64,000 bases of DNA. Source: Achromobacter deleyi (lineage in GTDB: Bacteria > Pseudomonadota > Gammaproteobacteria > Burkholderiales > Burkholderiaceae_B). Below, piece after piece: positions 33,991-42,483 of the stretch. The translations under genes and the position numbers were made by a program. Under the pieces are notes generated by a model. The model saw only the letters and a list, made by a program, of their open reading frames with translations, did not search any database and was not told the DNA's origin. The stretch lies in contig NZ_CADIJO010000011.1 of the NCBI RefSeq assembly GCF_902859705.1, forward strand, positions 156,413-220,412, in the 5' to 3' direction. Each line of letters starts with the position of its first letter. Within the stretch, counting starts at the first letter, position 1.

Positions 33991-35319
33991 ATGAACACCC
34001 GCACCGCGCTTGGCGGTTTCCTGCTGGCACTGACCGGCGCCTGGGCCATCGACGCCTTCCTGCTGCAGCCGCCGTCAGCGGCCGCCTGGCCCTGGCTACT
34101 GCGCCAGCAGACGCTGTACCTGACCGGCGTCTGGGCAATCGGACTGATGTCGCTCATCATGCTGCTGGCGCTGCGCCCGACCTGGCTGGAAGGCCCGCTG
34201 GGCGGGATGGACAAGGTCTACCGGCTGCACAAATGGGCCGGCATCTTCGCCGTCGGCGCCAGCGGCGCGCACTGGCTGGCCAAGCTGTCCAGCACGCCGC
34301 TCAAGGCGTTTGCCGGCACCGACGGGCGCCCCGCCCGCGATGCCGTGCTGGCCGTCATGGAAGGCTCGCGCGGGCTGGCCAAGGACCTGGGTGAATGGAC
34401 GATCTACGCGCTGCTCATCATGCTGGCCATCACGCTGTGGCGCCGCTTTCCGTACCACGCCTGGCGCATCGCGCATCGCGCCATGCCGGTGGCGTTCCTG
34501 GCGCTGGTGCTGCATACCCTGGCGCTGGCGCCGGCCTACTACTGGACCGGGCCGACCGGCCTGCTGCTGGTGCCGCTGATGGCGGGCGGCGTCGTGGCCG
34601 CGCTGCTGTCCCTGGCGGGCCGCGTGGGCCAACGCCGCCGCGTCATGGGCCGGGTCGTCTCGGTGGTCTCGCAGCCCGGCGGCATTGTCGATGTCACTTG
34701 CGATCTGGGTCCGCAATGGCCGGGCCATCGGGCCGGACAGTTCGCCTTCGTGACCTTTGACCGCGGCGAAGGCGCGCACCCGTTCACGATTGCCAGCGCG
34801 CCGGGCGCCACGCCTGGGCGCCTGCGCTTCAAGATCAAGGCGCTGGGCGATTACACGCGCCGGCTGGCCGACACGCTGACGCCGGGGCAAGCGGTGGCGG
34901 TGGAAGGCCCCTACGGCCGTTTCGAACAACCCCTCAAGGCCAACGCCGGACCGCAAGTGTGGGTGGCCGGCGGCATCGGCATCACGCCATTCCTGGCCTG
35001 GCTGGAAGACCGGCAGGCCCGCGCGGGCGATGGCGCCCCGGTCTGGCTGCATTACTGCGTGCGCGACGCCCAGGCCGAACCGATGGTCGACGCCGTGGCG
35101 CAACGCTGCCAGGCATTGGGCAACGTCACGCTGCAGGTGCACGATGCCCGCCACCGCCTGACCGCCGCGGACCTGGCCCAAGGCGCCGTTGCCGCGGGCC
35201 GCGTGGCCGACATCTGGTTCTGCGGGCCCACCGGCCTGTCGGCCTCGTTGCGCCGGGGCCTGCGCCGCCTGGGCCAAGGCGGCGTGCGCTGGCACCAGGA
35301 AGCGTTCGACATGCGCTAG
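33991..35319 (+). CDS. Ferric-reductase-like membrane flavocytochrome
   Basis: The protein has 442 residues. The N-terminal 220 form a ferric-reductase-like membrane domain with four candidate haem histidines (YRLHKWAG and GAHWLAK; RIAHRAM and LVLHTLAL). The C-terminal half is a ferredoxin-reductase-type module: HPFTIASAPG binds FAD, GPYGRF follows, and VAGGIGITPFLAWLED binds NAD(P). It should move electrons across the inner membrane from NAD(P)H to a periplasmic acceptor such as iron. The ATG at 33991 has GGAG upstream. It is grouped with PepSY genes and the two-component system. Confidence 0.9.
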   Translation: MNTRTALGGFLLALTGAWAIDAFLLQPPSAAAWPWLLRQQTLYLTGVWAIGLMSLIMLLALRPTWLEGPLGGMDKVYRLHKWAGIFAVGASGAHWLAKLSSTPLKAFAGTDGRPARDAVLAVMEGSRGLAKDLGEWTIYALLIMLAITLWRRFPYHAWRIAHRAMPVAFLALVLHTLALAPAYYWTGPTGLLLVPLMAGGVVAALLSLAGRVGQRRRVMGRVVSVVSQPGGIVDVTCDLGPQWPGHRAGQFAFVTFDRGEGAHPFTIASAPGATPGRLRFKIKALGDYTRRLADTLTPGQAVAVEGPYGRFEQPLKANAGPQVWVAGGIGITPFLAWLEDRQARAGDGAPVWLHYCVRDAQAEPMVDAVAQRCQALGNVTLQVHDARHRLTAADLAQGAVAAGRVADIWFCGPTGLSASLRRGLRRLGQGGVRWHQEAFDMR

Positions 35320-35344
35320 CGCCGGTCGACACGTCAAGGGACCT

Positions 35345-35385
35345 CGCCCCGCAGGCTGCGTCGTATGATGAATGCCTGCGGGGCG
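35345..35385 (+). terminator. 12-bp perfect stem-loop between reductase and lipoprotein genes
   Basis: Arms at 35345-35356 and 35374-35385 are perfectly complementary with a 17-nt loop. There is no T run, so it is a weak intrinsic terminator at best. It may separate the reductase from the lipoprotein gene, whose start lies 23 nt further on. Confidence 0.45.
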
Positions 35386-35407
35386 TCCCCGCGCCTGGAG
35401 CCGCATC

Positions 35408-36721
35408 ATGCGTATTCGAACCCTGTTGCCGGCGGCCCTGGCGGCCGTCAGCACGCTCGCCGCGTGCGGCGAGGTCGCCAAGCTGCCGGTCGAGGCCGGC
35501 ATGGGGCCTCACCCTGAGCTGCCCGCCCCCAACACCACCCTGATCCCCACCGTCAACACCGCCAAGGCGGTGGGCTGGGCCGACGGCGCGCAGCCCACGC
35601 CGGCCAGCGGCCTGGCGGTCACCGCCTATGCCCGCGACCTGGATCACCCGCGCTGGCTCTACGTGCTGCCCAATGGCGACGTGCTGGTGGCCGAAACCAA
35701 TGCGCCGCCCAAGCCGGACGAAGCGCCGGGCGGACTGAAGAACTGGGCCGCCGGCATCGTCATGAAACGCGCCGGCGCGCGCACCGACAGCGCCAACCGC
35801 ATCACGCTGCTGCGGGGCCTGGGGCAGGACGGCGCGGCGCAAAGCCGCAGCGTGTTGCTGGAAGGCCTGAATTCGCCATTCGGCATGGCACTGGTGGGCG
35901 ACCAGCTGTACGTGGCGAACGCCGACGCCGTGCTGCGCTTTCCCTACCAGCCGGGCCAGACCCATATCACCGCCCCCGGCGTCAAGGTGACCGATCTGCC
36001 CGCCGGCATCAACCACCACTGGACCAAGAACCTGATCGCCAGCCCCGACGGAAAGAAGCTGTATGCCTCCGTGGGTTCGAACAGCAATGTGGCCGAGAAC
36101 GGCATGCAGATCGAAGAAGGCCGCGCCGCCATCTGGGAAATCGACGTGGCCAGCGGCGCCAAGCGCCTGTACGCCAGCGGTTTGCGCAACCCGGTGGGCA
36201 TGGCCTGGGCGCCGGACGGCAAGACGCTCTGGACCGCGGTGAACGAACGCGACGAACTGGGCAGCGACCTGGTGCCCGACTACATGACCTCGGTGCAGGA
36301 CGGCGGCTTCTATGGCTGGCCGTACAGCTACTTCGGCCAGCACGTCGACACGCGGGTCAAGCCGCCGCGCCCGGACCTGGTGGCCAAGGCCATCGTGCCG
36401 GACTACGCGCTGGGGCCGCATACGGCATCGCTGGGCCTGGCGTGGTCGGGCGACGCCCAACTGGCCCCGTTCACGCACGGCATGTTCGTGGGCCAGCATG
36501 GGTCCTGGAATCGCGATCCCCGCAGCGGCTACAAGGTCATCTACGTGCCCTTCACCGACAACCGCCCGGACGGCGCCGCACAGGACGTGCTGACCGGCTT
36601 CCTGGATGCCGCCGGGCAGGCCCAGGGGCGGCCGGTGGGCGTGGCGGTGGACCGCCAGGGCGGACTGCTGGTGGCCGACGACGTGGGCAACGTGATCTGG
36701 CGGGTCAGCGGCAAGCCCTAG
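35408..36721 (+). CDS. Sorbosone-dehydrogenase-like (PQQ-type beta-propeller) lipoprotein
   Basis: The protein has 437 residues. The N-terminus is a lipoprotein signal with lipobox LAAC (Cys about residue 20), so it is anchored in the envelope. The rest is a six-bladed propeller of the glucose/sorbosone dehydrogenase family ([78 protein letters not shown]). Such enzymes use PQQ to oxidise sugars, but many homologues have no proven activity. The gene for azurin, a possible electron acceptor, is next. The ATG at 35408 follows GGAG by 7 nt. Confidence 0.9.
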   Translation: MRIRTLLPAALAAVSTLAACGEVAKLPVEAGMGPHPELPAPNTTLIPTVNTAKAVGWADGAQPTPASGLAVTAYARDLDHPRWLYVLPNGDVLVAETNAPPKPDEAPGGLKNWAAGIVMKRAGARTDSANRITLLRGLGQDGAAQSRSVLLEGLNSPFGMALVGDQLYVANADAVLRFPYQPGQTHITAPGVKVTDLPAGINHHWTKNLIASPDGKKLYASVGSNSNVAENGMQIEEGRAAIWEIDVASGAKRLYASGLRNPVGMAWAPDGKTLWTAVNERDELGSDLVPDYMTSVQDGGFYGWPYSYFGQHVDTRVKPPRPDLVAKAIVPDYALGPHTASLGLAWSGDAQLAPFTHGMFVGQHGSWNRDPRSGYKVIYVPFTDNRPDGAAQDVLTGFLDAAGQAQGRPVGVAVDRQGGLLVADDVGNVIWRVSGKP

Positions 36722-36928
36722 GGCGCGGCGGGCGGGAGCGAAATGACGGCCCCACGCCACTATCAGACCGATTACCGGCCATTCGCTGCAGCTTGCTTGC
36801 GCTGCGTCAAACCCGGCGTAGGCAGCCAGGTTCGATCTGGCGTAGAGTGGAACGACAATAGCCGCAACGCCCGCCCGGATTGCCCGGCGGGCTTGCGGTC
36901 AACCCACTCGCCACCTGGAGGCATGTAT

Positions 36929-37381
36929 ATGCTGTTGAAGAATCTGTGCGCCGCGGCCGTCCTGGCCCTGGTTTCGGCCCCCGCGCTGGCCGCCGACTGC
37001 TCGGTCGAAATCGCCGGCACCGACCAGATGCAGTTCGACAAGAAGGAAATCACGGTCAGCAAGAGCTGCAAGGAATTCACCGTCAAGCTCACCCACCCCG
37101 GCAAGCTGCCCAAGACCGCCATGGGCCACAACTGGGTGCTGACCAAGCAGGCCGACATGCAGGGCGCCGTGAACGACGGCATGGCCGCGGGCCTGGACAA
37201 CAACTACGTCAAGAAAGACGACGCCCGCGTCATCGCCCACACCAAGGTCATCGGCGGCGGCGAAACGGACTCGGTCACGTTCGACGTCAGCAAGCTGGCC
37301 GCCGGCCAGGACTACACGTATTTCTGCTCGTTCCCCGGCCACTTCGCGCTGATGAAGGGCGTGCTGAAACTGGTCGACTGA
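36929..37381 (+). CDS. azu: Azurin (blue copper protein)
   Basis: A 150-residue periplasmic electron carrier. A 21-22-residue signal ends PALAA, and the mature part begins DCSVEIAG. Copper ligands are visible: His in [10 protein letters not shown], and Cys, His and Met in [14 protein letters not shown]. The Cys pair of the disulfide is in DCSV and KSCKEF. It is very like azurins of Bordetella and Achromobacter, which supports the taxonomic reading. ATG 36929 is preferred over 36923 because GGAG at 36917-36920 is then 8 nt away. In relatives it donates to denitrification or redox enzymes; none is nearby. Confidence 0.97.
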   Translation: MLLKNLCAAAVLALVSAPALAADCSVEIAGTDQMQFDKKEITVSKSCKEFTVKLTHPGKLPKTAMGHNWVLTKQADMQGAVNDGMAAGLDNNYVKKDDARVIAHTKVIGGGETDSVTFDVSKLAAGQDYTYFCSFPGHFALMKGVLKLVD

Positions 37382-37391
37382 TCGCCCCTGC

Positions 37392-37419
37392 CGGCCTTGC
37401 GGGATTGTCCGCAAGGCCG
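37392..37419 (+). terminator. 11-bp stem-loop after azurin
   Basis: CGGCCTTGCGG and CCGCAAGGCCG pair perfectly around a 6-nt loop, eleven bases after the azurin stop. No T tract follows, so it may work as a weak terminator or as a 3' stabilising hairpin. Confidence 0.5.
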
Positions 37420-37471
37420 CCGTGCCCACCCCTACAATGGCCGTTTCCCGGACACCCTTGGAGACGAACTC

Positions 37472-38176
37472 ATGAGCACGGATAAAGTGGCAATCATCAC
37501 CGCCGGCGGCAGCGGCATGGGCGCGGCGGCAGCGCGCAAACTGGCGGCCGACGGCTACCGCGTGGCCATCCTGTCTTCGTCCGGCAAGGGCGAAGCCCTG
37601 GCGGCCGAACTGGGCGGCCTGGGCGTGACCGGTTCGAACCGGTCCCCCGAAGACCTGGCCCGCCTGGTGGACACCACCGTGCAGAAATGGGGCCGCGTCG
37701 ACGCCGTGGTCAACAGTGCAGGCCATGGCCCCAAGGGCCCGCTGCTTGAAATCAGCGACGACGACTGGCACCTGGGCATGGAGTTCTACCTGCTGAACGT
37801 GGTGCGCATCACGCGCCTCGTGGCCCCCATCATGAAAAGCCAGAAGTCGGGCGCCATCGTCAACATTTCCACCTACGCCACTTTCGAACCCGAAGCGCTG
37901 TTCCCGACGTCGGGCGTGTTCCGCGCCGGCCTGGCGGCGTTCACCAAGGTGTTCTCGGACGAATACGCCGAACACAACGTGCGCATGAACAACGTGCTGC
38001 CCGGCTTCATCGACAGCCTGCCCGAAAAGGAAGACCGCCGCGTGCGCATCCCGATGGGCCGCTACGGCACCGCCGAGGAAGTGGCCGACCTGATCGCCTT
38101 CCTGGCGTCCGACGCATCGTCCTACATCACCGGGCAGAACATCCGCATCGACGGCGGCATCACGCGCTCGGTCTGA
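37472..38176 (+). CDS. SDR-fold protein lacking the usual YxxxK catalytic pair
   Basis: A 234-residue Rossmann protein of the short-chain dehydrogenase/reductase family. The cofactor loop TAGGSGMG is at 10-17, NSAG at 81-84 and the serine region NIS at 131-133. The catalytic Tyr-x-x-x-Lys is replaced: the aligned segment reads PTSGVFRAGLAAFTK, with Ser147 where Tyr is expected and Arg151 where Lys is expected. The C-terminus (GQNIRIDGGITRSV) is normal. It could be an inactive or binding member, or use a different mechanism. The ATG at 37472 follows TTGGAGACGAACTC. The substrate is unknown. Confidence 0.88.
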   Translation: MSTDKVAIITAGGSGMGAAAARKLAADGYRVAILSSSGKGEALAAELGGLGVTGSNRSPEDLARLVDTTVQKWGRVDAVVNSAGHGPKGPLLEISDDDWHLGMEFYLLNVVRITRLVAPIMKSQKSGAIVNISTYATFEPEALFPTSGVFRAGLAAFTKVFSDEYAEHNVRMNNVLPGFIDSLPEKEDRRVRIPMGRYGTAEEVADLIAFLASDASSYITGQNIRIDGGITRSV

Positions 38177-38223
38177 GGCGTCTCATTCGAACGCATTAAT
38201 CCCTTCGTCCGAATGGTGGTATT

Positions 38224-38242
38224 GAAGCGCCCCCGGCGCTTC
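38224..38242 (+). terminator. Short hairpin after the SDR gene
   Basis: GAAGCGCC and GGCGCTTC pair perfectly around a 3-nt loop, 47 nt after the SDR stop. No immediate T run follows (TTTT appears 11 nt later). It is a possible terminator before the DUF1800 gene. Confidence 0.4.
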
Positions 38243-38282
38243 GTTACCGTAGGTTTTCGCATTCGAACCCGGGGCTTCCTGC

Positions 38283-39854
38283 ATGCCTGCGCCGCCGTCC
38301 GAAGCGGCGTCCGGCGCCGCCTCTGTACCGACTTCGTCCGCCCGGCCCACGCCCGGAGAGGCCTCGCGCTTCCTGGCGCAGGCGACCTTCGGCCCGACGC
38401 CCGCCCAGATCGACGCCGTGGTGCGCGACGGCTACGCGGCCTGGCTGGATGCCCAGCTGGACCTGCCCCCGTCGCAAAGCCATTTCGACTGGCTGCTGCA
38501 GCAAGGCAAGAACACCGAGGCCTACAAGGGCAACGGCATCAATGCCCCGCTGGAATCCACCCTGTGGCGCAAGTTCATCAGCGCCGAAGACCAGGTGCGC
38601 ACGCGGGTGGCCTTCGCGCTGTCCGAGATTTTCGTGGTGGGCGTGTCGGCCATTACCGCCAACTGGCCGCTGTTCGGCGCCGCGGGGTTCATGGACCTGC
38701 TGGCCGAGCATGCGCTGGGCAATTACCAGGCGCTGCTGACCGCCGTCACGCGCAACCTGTCGATGGGCTGCATGCTGACCTACCGCGGCAATCGCAAGGA
38801 AGACCCCAAGACCGGCCGCCATCCCGACGAGAACTACGCGCGAGAGGTGATGCAGCTGTTCAGCATCGGCCTGGTCGAGCTGAACCCGGATGGCACGGCC
38901 AGGCTGGCAAACGGCGCGCCCGTCGAAACCTACGGCAATGCCGACGTGCAGGGCCTGGCCAAGGTCTTCACCGGCTGGGACCTGGACGGCCCCGAGACCG
39001 ATGTGCAGTTTCACCGCCGGCCCATGGCCTTGAACGGCGCCCTGCATTCGCTGGCGGAAAAGCGCTTTCTGGGCGCGGTGATTCCGCCCGGCACCGACGG
39101 CTACCTGTCGCTGCGGCGGGCCATGGAAGTCATCAGCGCCCACCCCAATGTGGGGCCGTTCATCGGCACGCAGCTGATCCAGCGGCTGGTCACCAGCAAC
39201 CCCAGCCCCGCCTATGTCGGCCGGGTGGCGGCGGCATTCCACGACGACGGCCAGGGCGTGCGCGGCAACCTGCGGGCCGTGGTGCGCGCGATCTTGCTGG
39301 ACGACGAGGCCCGACACCCGGACCTGACCTCGCCCGAATGGGGCAAGGTGCGCGAACCGATCGTGCGTTTCTCGGGCTGGGCGCGGGCGTTCGGCGCCAC
39401 GTCCAACAACGGCGCCTGGGCCATGCCCGACACCACCGACAACACCATCCGCCTGGCGCAAAGCCCCATGCGTTCGGCCAGCGTGTTCAATTTCTTCCGG
39501 CCGCGCTACAGCCCGCCGGTGACCGAACTGGCGCGGCGCGGACGGGTGGCACCGGAATTGCAGATCACCGATGAAACCAGCATCGCGGGTTATCTGAATT
39601 TCCTGGCGATCTATGTCGACCGCGGCTGGGAAGACCTGCAAACGGATTACGCCGCCGAGATCGCGCTGGCCCGGGACCCGGCTGCGCTGGTGGCGCGGGT
39701 GGCGCTGCTGCTGGCGGGCGATGCGTTCAGCAGCGCCACCGCCAACGCCATCGCGCAGGCGGTGGCCACCCTGCCGCCCGAGCGGCCGCGCGACCGCGTG
39801 CGCGCCGCGATCATGCTGGTGGCGGCCAGCCCCGAATACCTGGTGCAGAAATGA
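38283..39854 (+). CDS. DUF1800 family protein
   Basis: The protein has 523 residues. ASRFLAQATFGPTPAQIDAV, EDQVRTRVAFALSEIFVV, NLSMGCMLTYRGN and HPDENYAREVMQLFSIGL are the family blocks. DUF1800 proteins are large, mostly secreted proteins of unknown function that are almost always paired with a DUF1501 gene, as here. The predicted N-terminus (MPAPPSEAASGAAS) shows no signal peptide, and no better start lies upstream in frame, so secretion alone is not supported. The ribosome site is weak. The DUF1501 gene starts 66 nt downstream. Confidence 0.9.
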   Translation: MPAPPSEAASGAASVPTSSARPTPGEASRFLAQATFGPTPAQIDAVVRDGYAAWLDAQLDLPPSQSHFDWLLQQGKNTEAYKGNGINAPLESTLWRKFISAEDQVRTRVAFALSEIFVVGVSAITANWPLFGAAGFMDLLAEHALGNYQALLTAVTRNLSMGCMLTYRGNRKEDPKTGRHPDENYAREVMQLFSIGLVELNPDGTARLANGAPVETYGNADVQGLAKVFTGWDLDGPETDVQFHRRPMALNGALHSLAEKRFLGAVIPPGTDGYLSLRRAMEVISAHPNVGPFIGTQLIQRLVTSNPSPAYVGRVAAAFHDDGQGVRGNLRAVVRAILLDDEARHPDLTSPEWGKVREPIVRFSGWARAFGATSNNGAWAMPDTTDNTIRLAQSPMRSASVFNFFRPRYSPPVTELARRGRVAPELQITDETSIAGYLNFLAIYVDRGWEDLQTDYAAEIALARDPAALVARVALLLAGDAFSSATANAIAQAVATLPPERPRDRVRAAIMLVAASPEYLVQK

Positions 39855-39920
39855 CGCGCGGCCGCCTTGCCCGCCGGGAGCCGCGATGACGCCCGATCGC
39901 CCCGACCCTCTGGTGCTGCC

Positions 39921-41291
39921 ATGAAGCCCGATCGCCGCGAATTCCTGCTGCGCGCCTGCGCCCTGGGCGCCAGCCATGCCGCCGCGCCGCTGGCCTTGAA
40001 CCTGGCGGCGCTGGGCGCGGCTGCGGCGCAATCCGCGCCCGCCGACTACAAGGCGCTGGTGTGCGTATTCCTGTACGGCGGCAACGATCCGTTCAACACC
40101 CTGGTGCCCTTCGATGCCGCGGCCTATCGCGCCTATGCTGCGGCCCGCAGCGACATCGCCCTGCCCCGCCCCGCGCTGCAGGCCACGGCGCTGCGCGGCA
40201 AGGCGGCGCCCGACAACGGGGCGCAGTTCGCGCTGGCGCCGTCGCTGGCGCCGCTGGCCCCCTTGTTCGAACGCGGCGAGATGGCCGTGGTGCTGAACGT
40301 GGGGCCGCTGGTCGTGCCCACGACCCAGGCCGACTACATCGGCGCACGCGTGCCGCTGCCGCCCAAGCTGTTTTCGCACAACGACCAGCAGTCGTACTGG
40401 CAGGCGCTGGCGCCGGAAGGCGCGTCGTCGGGCTGGGCCGGCCGCCTGACGGACCTGTATGCCAGCATCAACGCGCAGCGCAGCTTCACCGGCATCACGG
40501 CCGGTGGCAGCACCGTGCTGCTGGCGGGTCAGCACGTCGCCGGGTATCGGGTCGGCGTGAACGGCTCGACCCGCATCGACCTGCTGACACGCGATATGTA
40601 CGGGTCCAGCGCCTGCACCGCGCTCTTGCGCCAGTTGATCACCCAGCCGCGCGACCACCTGATGGAGCGCGAAATGTCGCGCATCGCCGCGCAATCGATC
40701 GATGCCGACACGCGCCTGCGCGCCGCGCTGTCAGGCGTGGCGGTGCCGGGCGACTTCGGCTCGCCGCTGGCGCAGCAACTGAAAATCGTGGCCCGCATCA
40801 TCGCCGCGCGCCAGGCGCTTGGGGCACGGCGCCAGGTGTTTTTCGTTTCGCAGAACGGCTACGACAACCACACCGGGCTGAACGACACCCACCCGGCCTT
40901 GCTGCGCGAACTGGGGCAGGCCCTGGCCGTGTTCCAGGACGCGCTGGCGACGCTGGGCGTGGCGCGGCAGGTCACCACCTTCACCGCTTCGGAATTCGGC
41001 CGCACGCTGGGGTCCAACGGCAATGGTTCGGACCATGGCTGGGGCGCGCATCACCTGGTGCTGGGCGGCGCGGTGCGGGGCGGCCGCTACTATGGATCGC
41101 ATCCCGAGATCGCACCGGATGGCCCCGGCTTCGTGGACAACGGCCGGCTGCTGCCGACGATGGCGGTGGAACAGCTGGGCGCGGCGCTGGGCGGCTGGTT
41201 CGGCGCGGGCCACGACGACCTGAACCTGGTGTTTCCGAACCTGCGGCATTTCGATGCCGCACCGCCCGCCTTGCTGGACGGGGCCGCCTAG
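39921..41291 (+). CDS. DUF1501 family protein with Tat signal
   Basis: The protein has 456 residues. The N-terminus is a twin-arginine signal (DRREFLLRACALGA, Arg5-Arg6). The conserved FLYGGNDPFNTLVP, SEFGRTLGSNGNGSDHGWG and HLVLGGAVRGGRYYG blocks define DUF1501, an alkaline-phosphatase-superfamily relative of unknown activity. It is the partner of the preceding DUF1800 gene; since that one lacks its own signal, the pair may be exported together through Tat. The ATG at 39921 is the first that gives the Tat signal at the N-terminus. Confidence 0.92.
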   Translation: MKPDRREFLLRACALGASHAAAPLALNLAALGAAAAQSAPADYKALVCVFLYGGNDPFNTLVPFDAAAYRAYAAARSDIALPRPALQATALRGKAAPDNGAQFALAPSLAPLAPLFERGEMAVVLNVGPLVVPTTQADYIGARVPLPPKLFSHNDQQSYWQALAPEGASSGWAGRLTDLYASINAQRSFTGITAGGSTVLLAGQHVAGYRVGVNGSTRIDLLTRDMYGSSACTALLRQLITQPRDHLMEREMSRIAAQSIDADTRLRAALSGVAVPGDFGSPLAQQLKIVARIIAARQALGARRQVFFVSQNGYDNHTGLNDTHPALLRELGQALAVFQDALATLGVARQVTTFTASEFGRTLGSNGNGSDHGWGAHHLVLGGAVRGGRYYGSHPEIAPDGPGFVDNGRLLPTMAVEQLGAALGGWFGAGHDDLNLVFPNLRHFDAAPPALLDGAA

Positions 41292-41369
41292 CCGGACGCG
41301 GCGGGCGGCGATTGCCGTGCATGCCAACGCGGCGCGCCAGCCACGTGCGCCGCCAGGGATACCGCGACC

Positions 41370-42341
41370 TTACAGCGCCGCGTGCATCGACGTGGCCAGG
41401 CGCTTCCACTTGACGGCCTCGTCCCGCACGAACGCGGCCAGTTCGCCCGGCGTGCTGGTGCGGACCTCTGCCCCCTGCTCGTCGATCTTGCGGGCCACGG
41501 CCGGGTCATGCAGCGCGCCGTTCAGCGCCGTATTCAGCTTGGCCACCACGTCGGCATTGGCGTTGGCCGGGGCGAACACCGCGTACCACTGCGCCACGTC
41601 CACGCCTTTGACCCCCAGCTCGGCCAGCGTGGGCATGTCGGGCAGCACCTTGGCGCGGCGCGCGCCGGCCACGCCCAGCGCGACGATCTTGCCGGACTTC
41701 AGGTGCGGATAGGCGCTGAACAGGCTGGGGAACATCACCTGCGTCACGCCGGCCAGCGTGTCGGTCATGGCGGGCGCCGAGCCCTTGTAGGGAATCTCCA
41801 GCATGGCCGCGCCCGTGGCGCGATTGAAGAGTTCGCCCGCCACCGCCGGCGCCGTGCCGGGGCCCGCGGAAGCAAAGCTCAGGCCGTCGGGATGCGCCTG
41901 GCCATACTTGATCAGCCCGGCCACGTCGTGCACGCCGATGCCGCTGTTCACCACCATCAGCGTGGGCGAATCGGCCACCATGCCGATGGCGGTGAAATCG
42001 CGCACCGGATCGTAGTTGAGCTTTTGCAGCGCGGGGTTGATGCCGTGCGTGCCGATGTAGCCCAGCATCAGCGTGTAGCCGTCGGCCGGCTGGCGCGCCA
42101 CGTAGTCGGCGGCGATGGCGCCCTGCGCGCCGGGCTTGTTGACCACGATGACGGTCTGGCCCAGCAGTTCGCCCATCTTCTGGCCGATCACACGGGCCAG
42201 GGTGTCGTTGCCGCCGCCCGCGGCGGTGGGCACCACCATGGTGATGGCGCGGTCGGGAAATTGCGCCTGGGCGGCCTGGCCGCCCAGGGCCAGGCACAGC
42301 GCGGCGGCGCCGAGAATGCTGCTGCGGGTGGGAAATGCCAT
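41370..42341 (-). CDS. Bug-family tricarboxylate-transport substrate-binding protein
   Basis: A 323-residue periplasmic binding protein. The signal peptide ends GGQAAQA, and FPDRAITMVVPTAAGGGNDTL and GQTVIVVNKPGAQGAIAADYV are the Bug (TctC) family marks. These proteins bind carboxylates and usually feed TctAB membrane subunits, which are absent here, as is common for the many orphan Bug genes of Alcaligenaceae. It lies 142 nt downstream of the PrpF-type isomerase gene on the same strand, which suggests a tricarboxylate ligand. Confidence 0.93.
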   Translation of the reverse strand: MAFPTRSSILGAAALCLALGGQAAQAQFPDRAITMVVPTAAGGGNDTLARVIGQKMGELLGQTVIVVNKPGAQGAIAADYVARQPADGYTLMLGYIGTHGINPALQKLNYDPVRDFTAIGMVADSPTLMVVNSGIGVHDVAGLIKYGQAHPDGLSFASAGPGTAPAVAGELFNRATGAAMLEIPYKGSAPAMTDTLAGVTQVMFPSLFSAYPHLKSGKIVALGVAGARRAKVLPDMPTLAELGVKGVDVAQWYAVFAPANANADVVAKLNTALNGALHDPAVARKIDEQGAEVRTSTPGELAAFVRDEAVKWKRLATSMHAAL

Positions 42342-42483
42342 ATCGAGTCTCCTGATGATTTTGGGAACGGTCTCTGTGGACCGTTGAATCGCTTGCGGGC
42401 GCCAGGCCGGCGCCTGCTGGGTTCAAAGCGGGCCGCTCGACCAAGCGGCCCGGATGCTGTTGTCGGTGTAGCCGATACGGACG

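Noticed and set aside
36797..36810. Weak FNR/ANR-like box TTGCG-N4-GTCAA upstream of azurin
   Set aside because: Only the outer three bases of each half fit the TTGAT/ATCAA consensus, and no -10 element lies at the expected distance.
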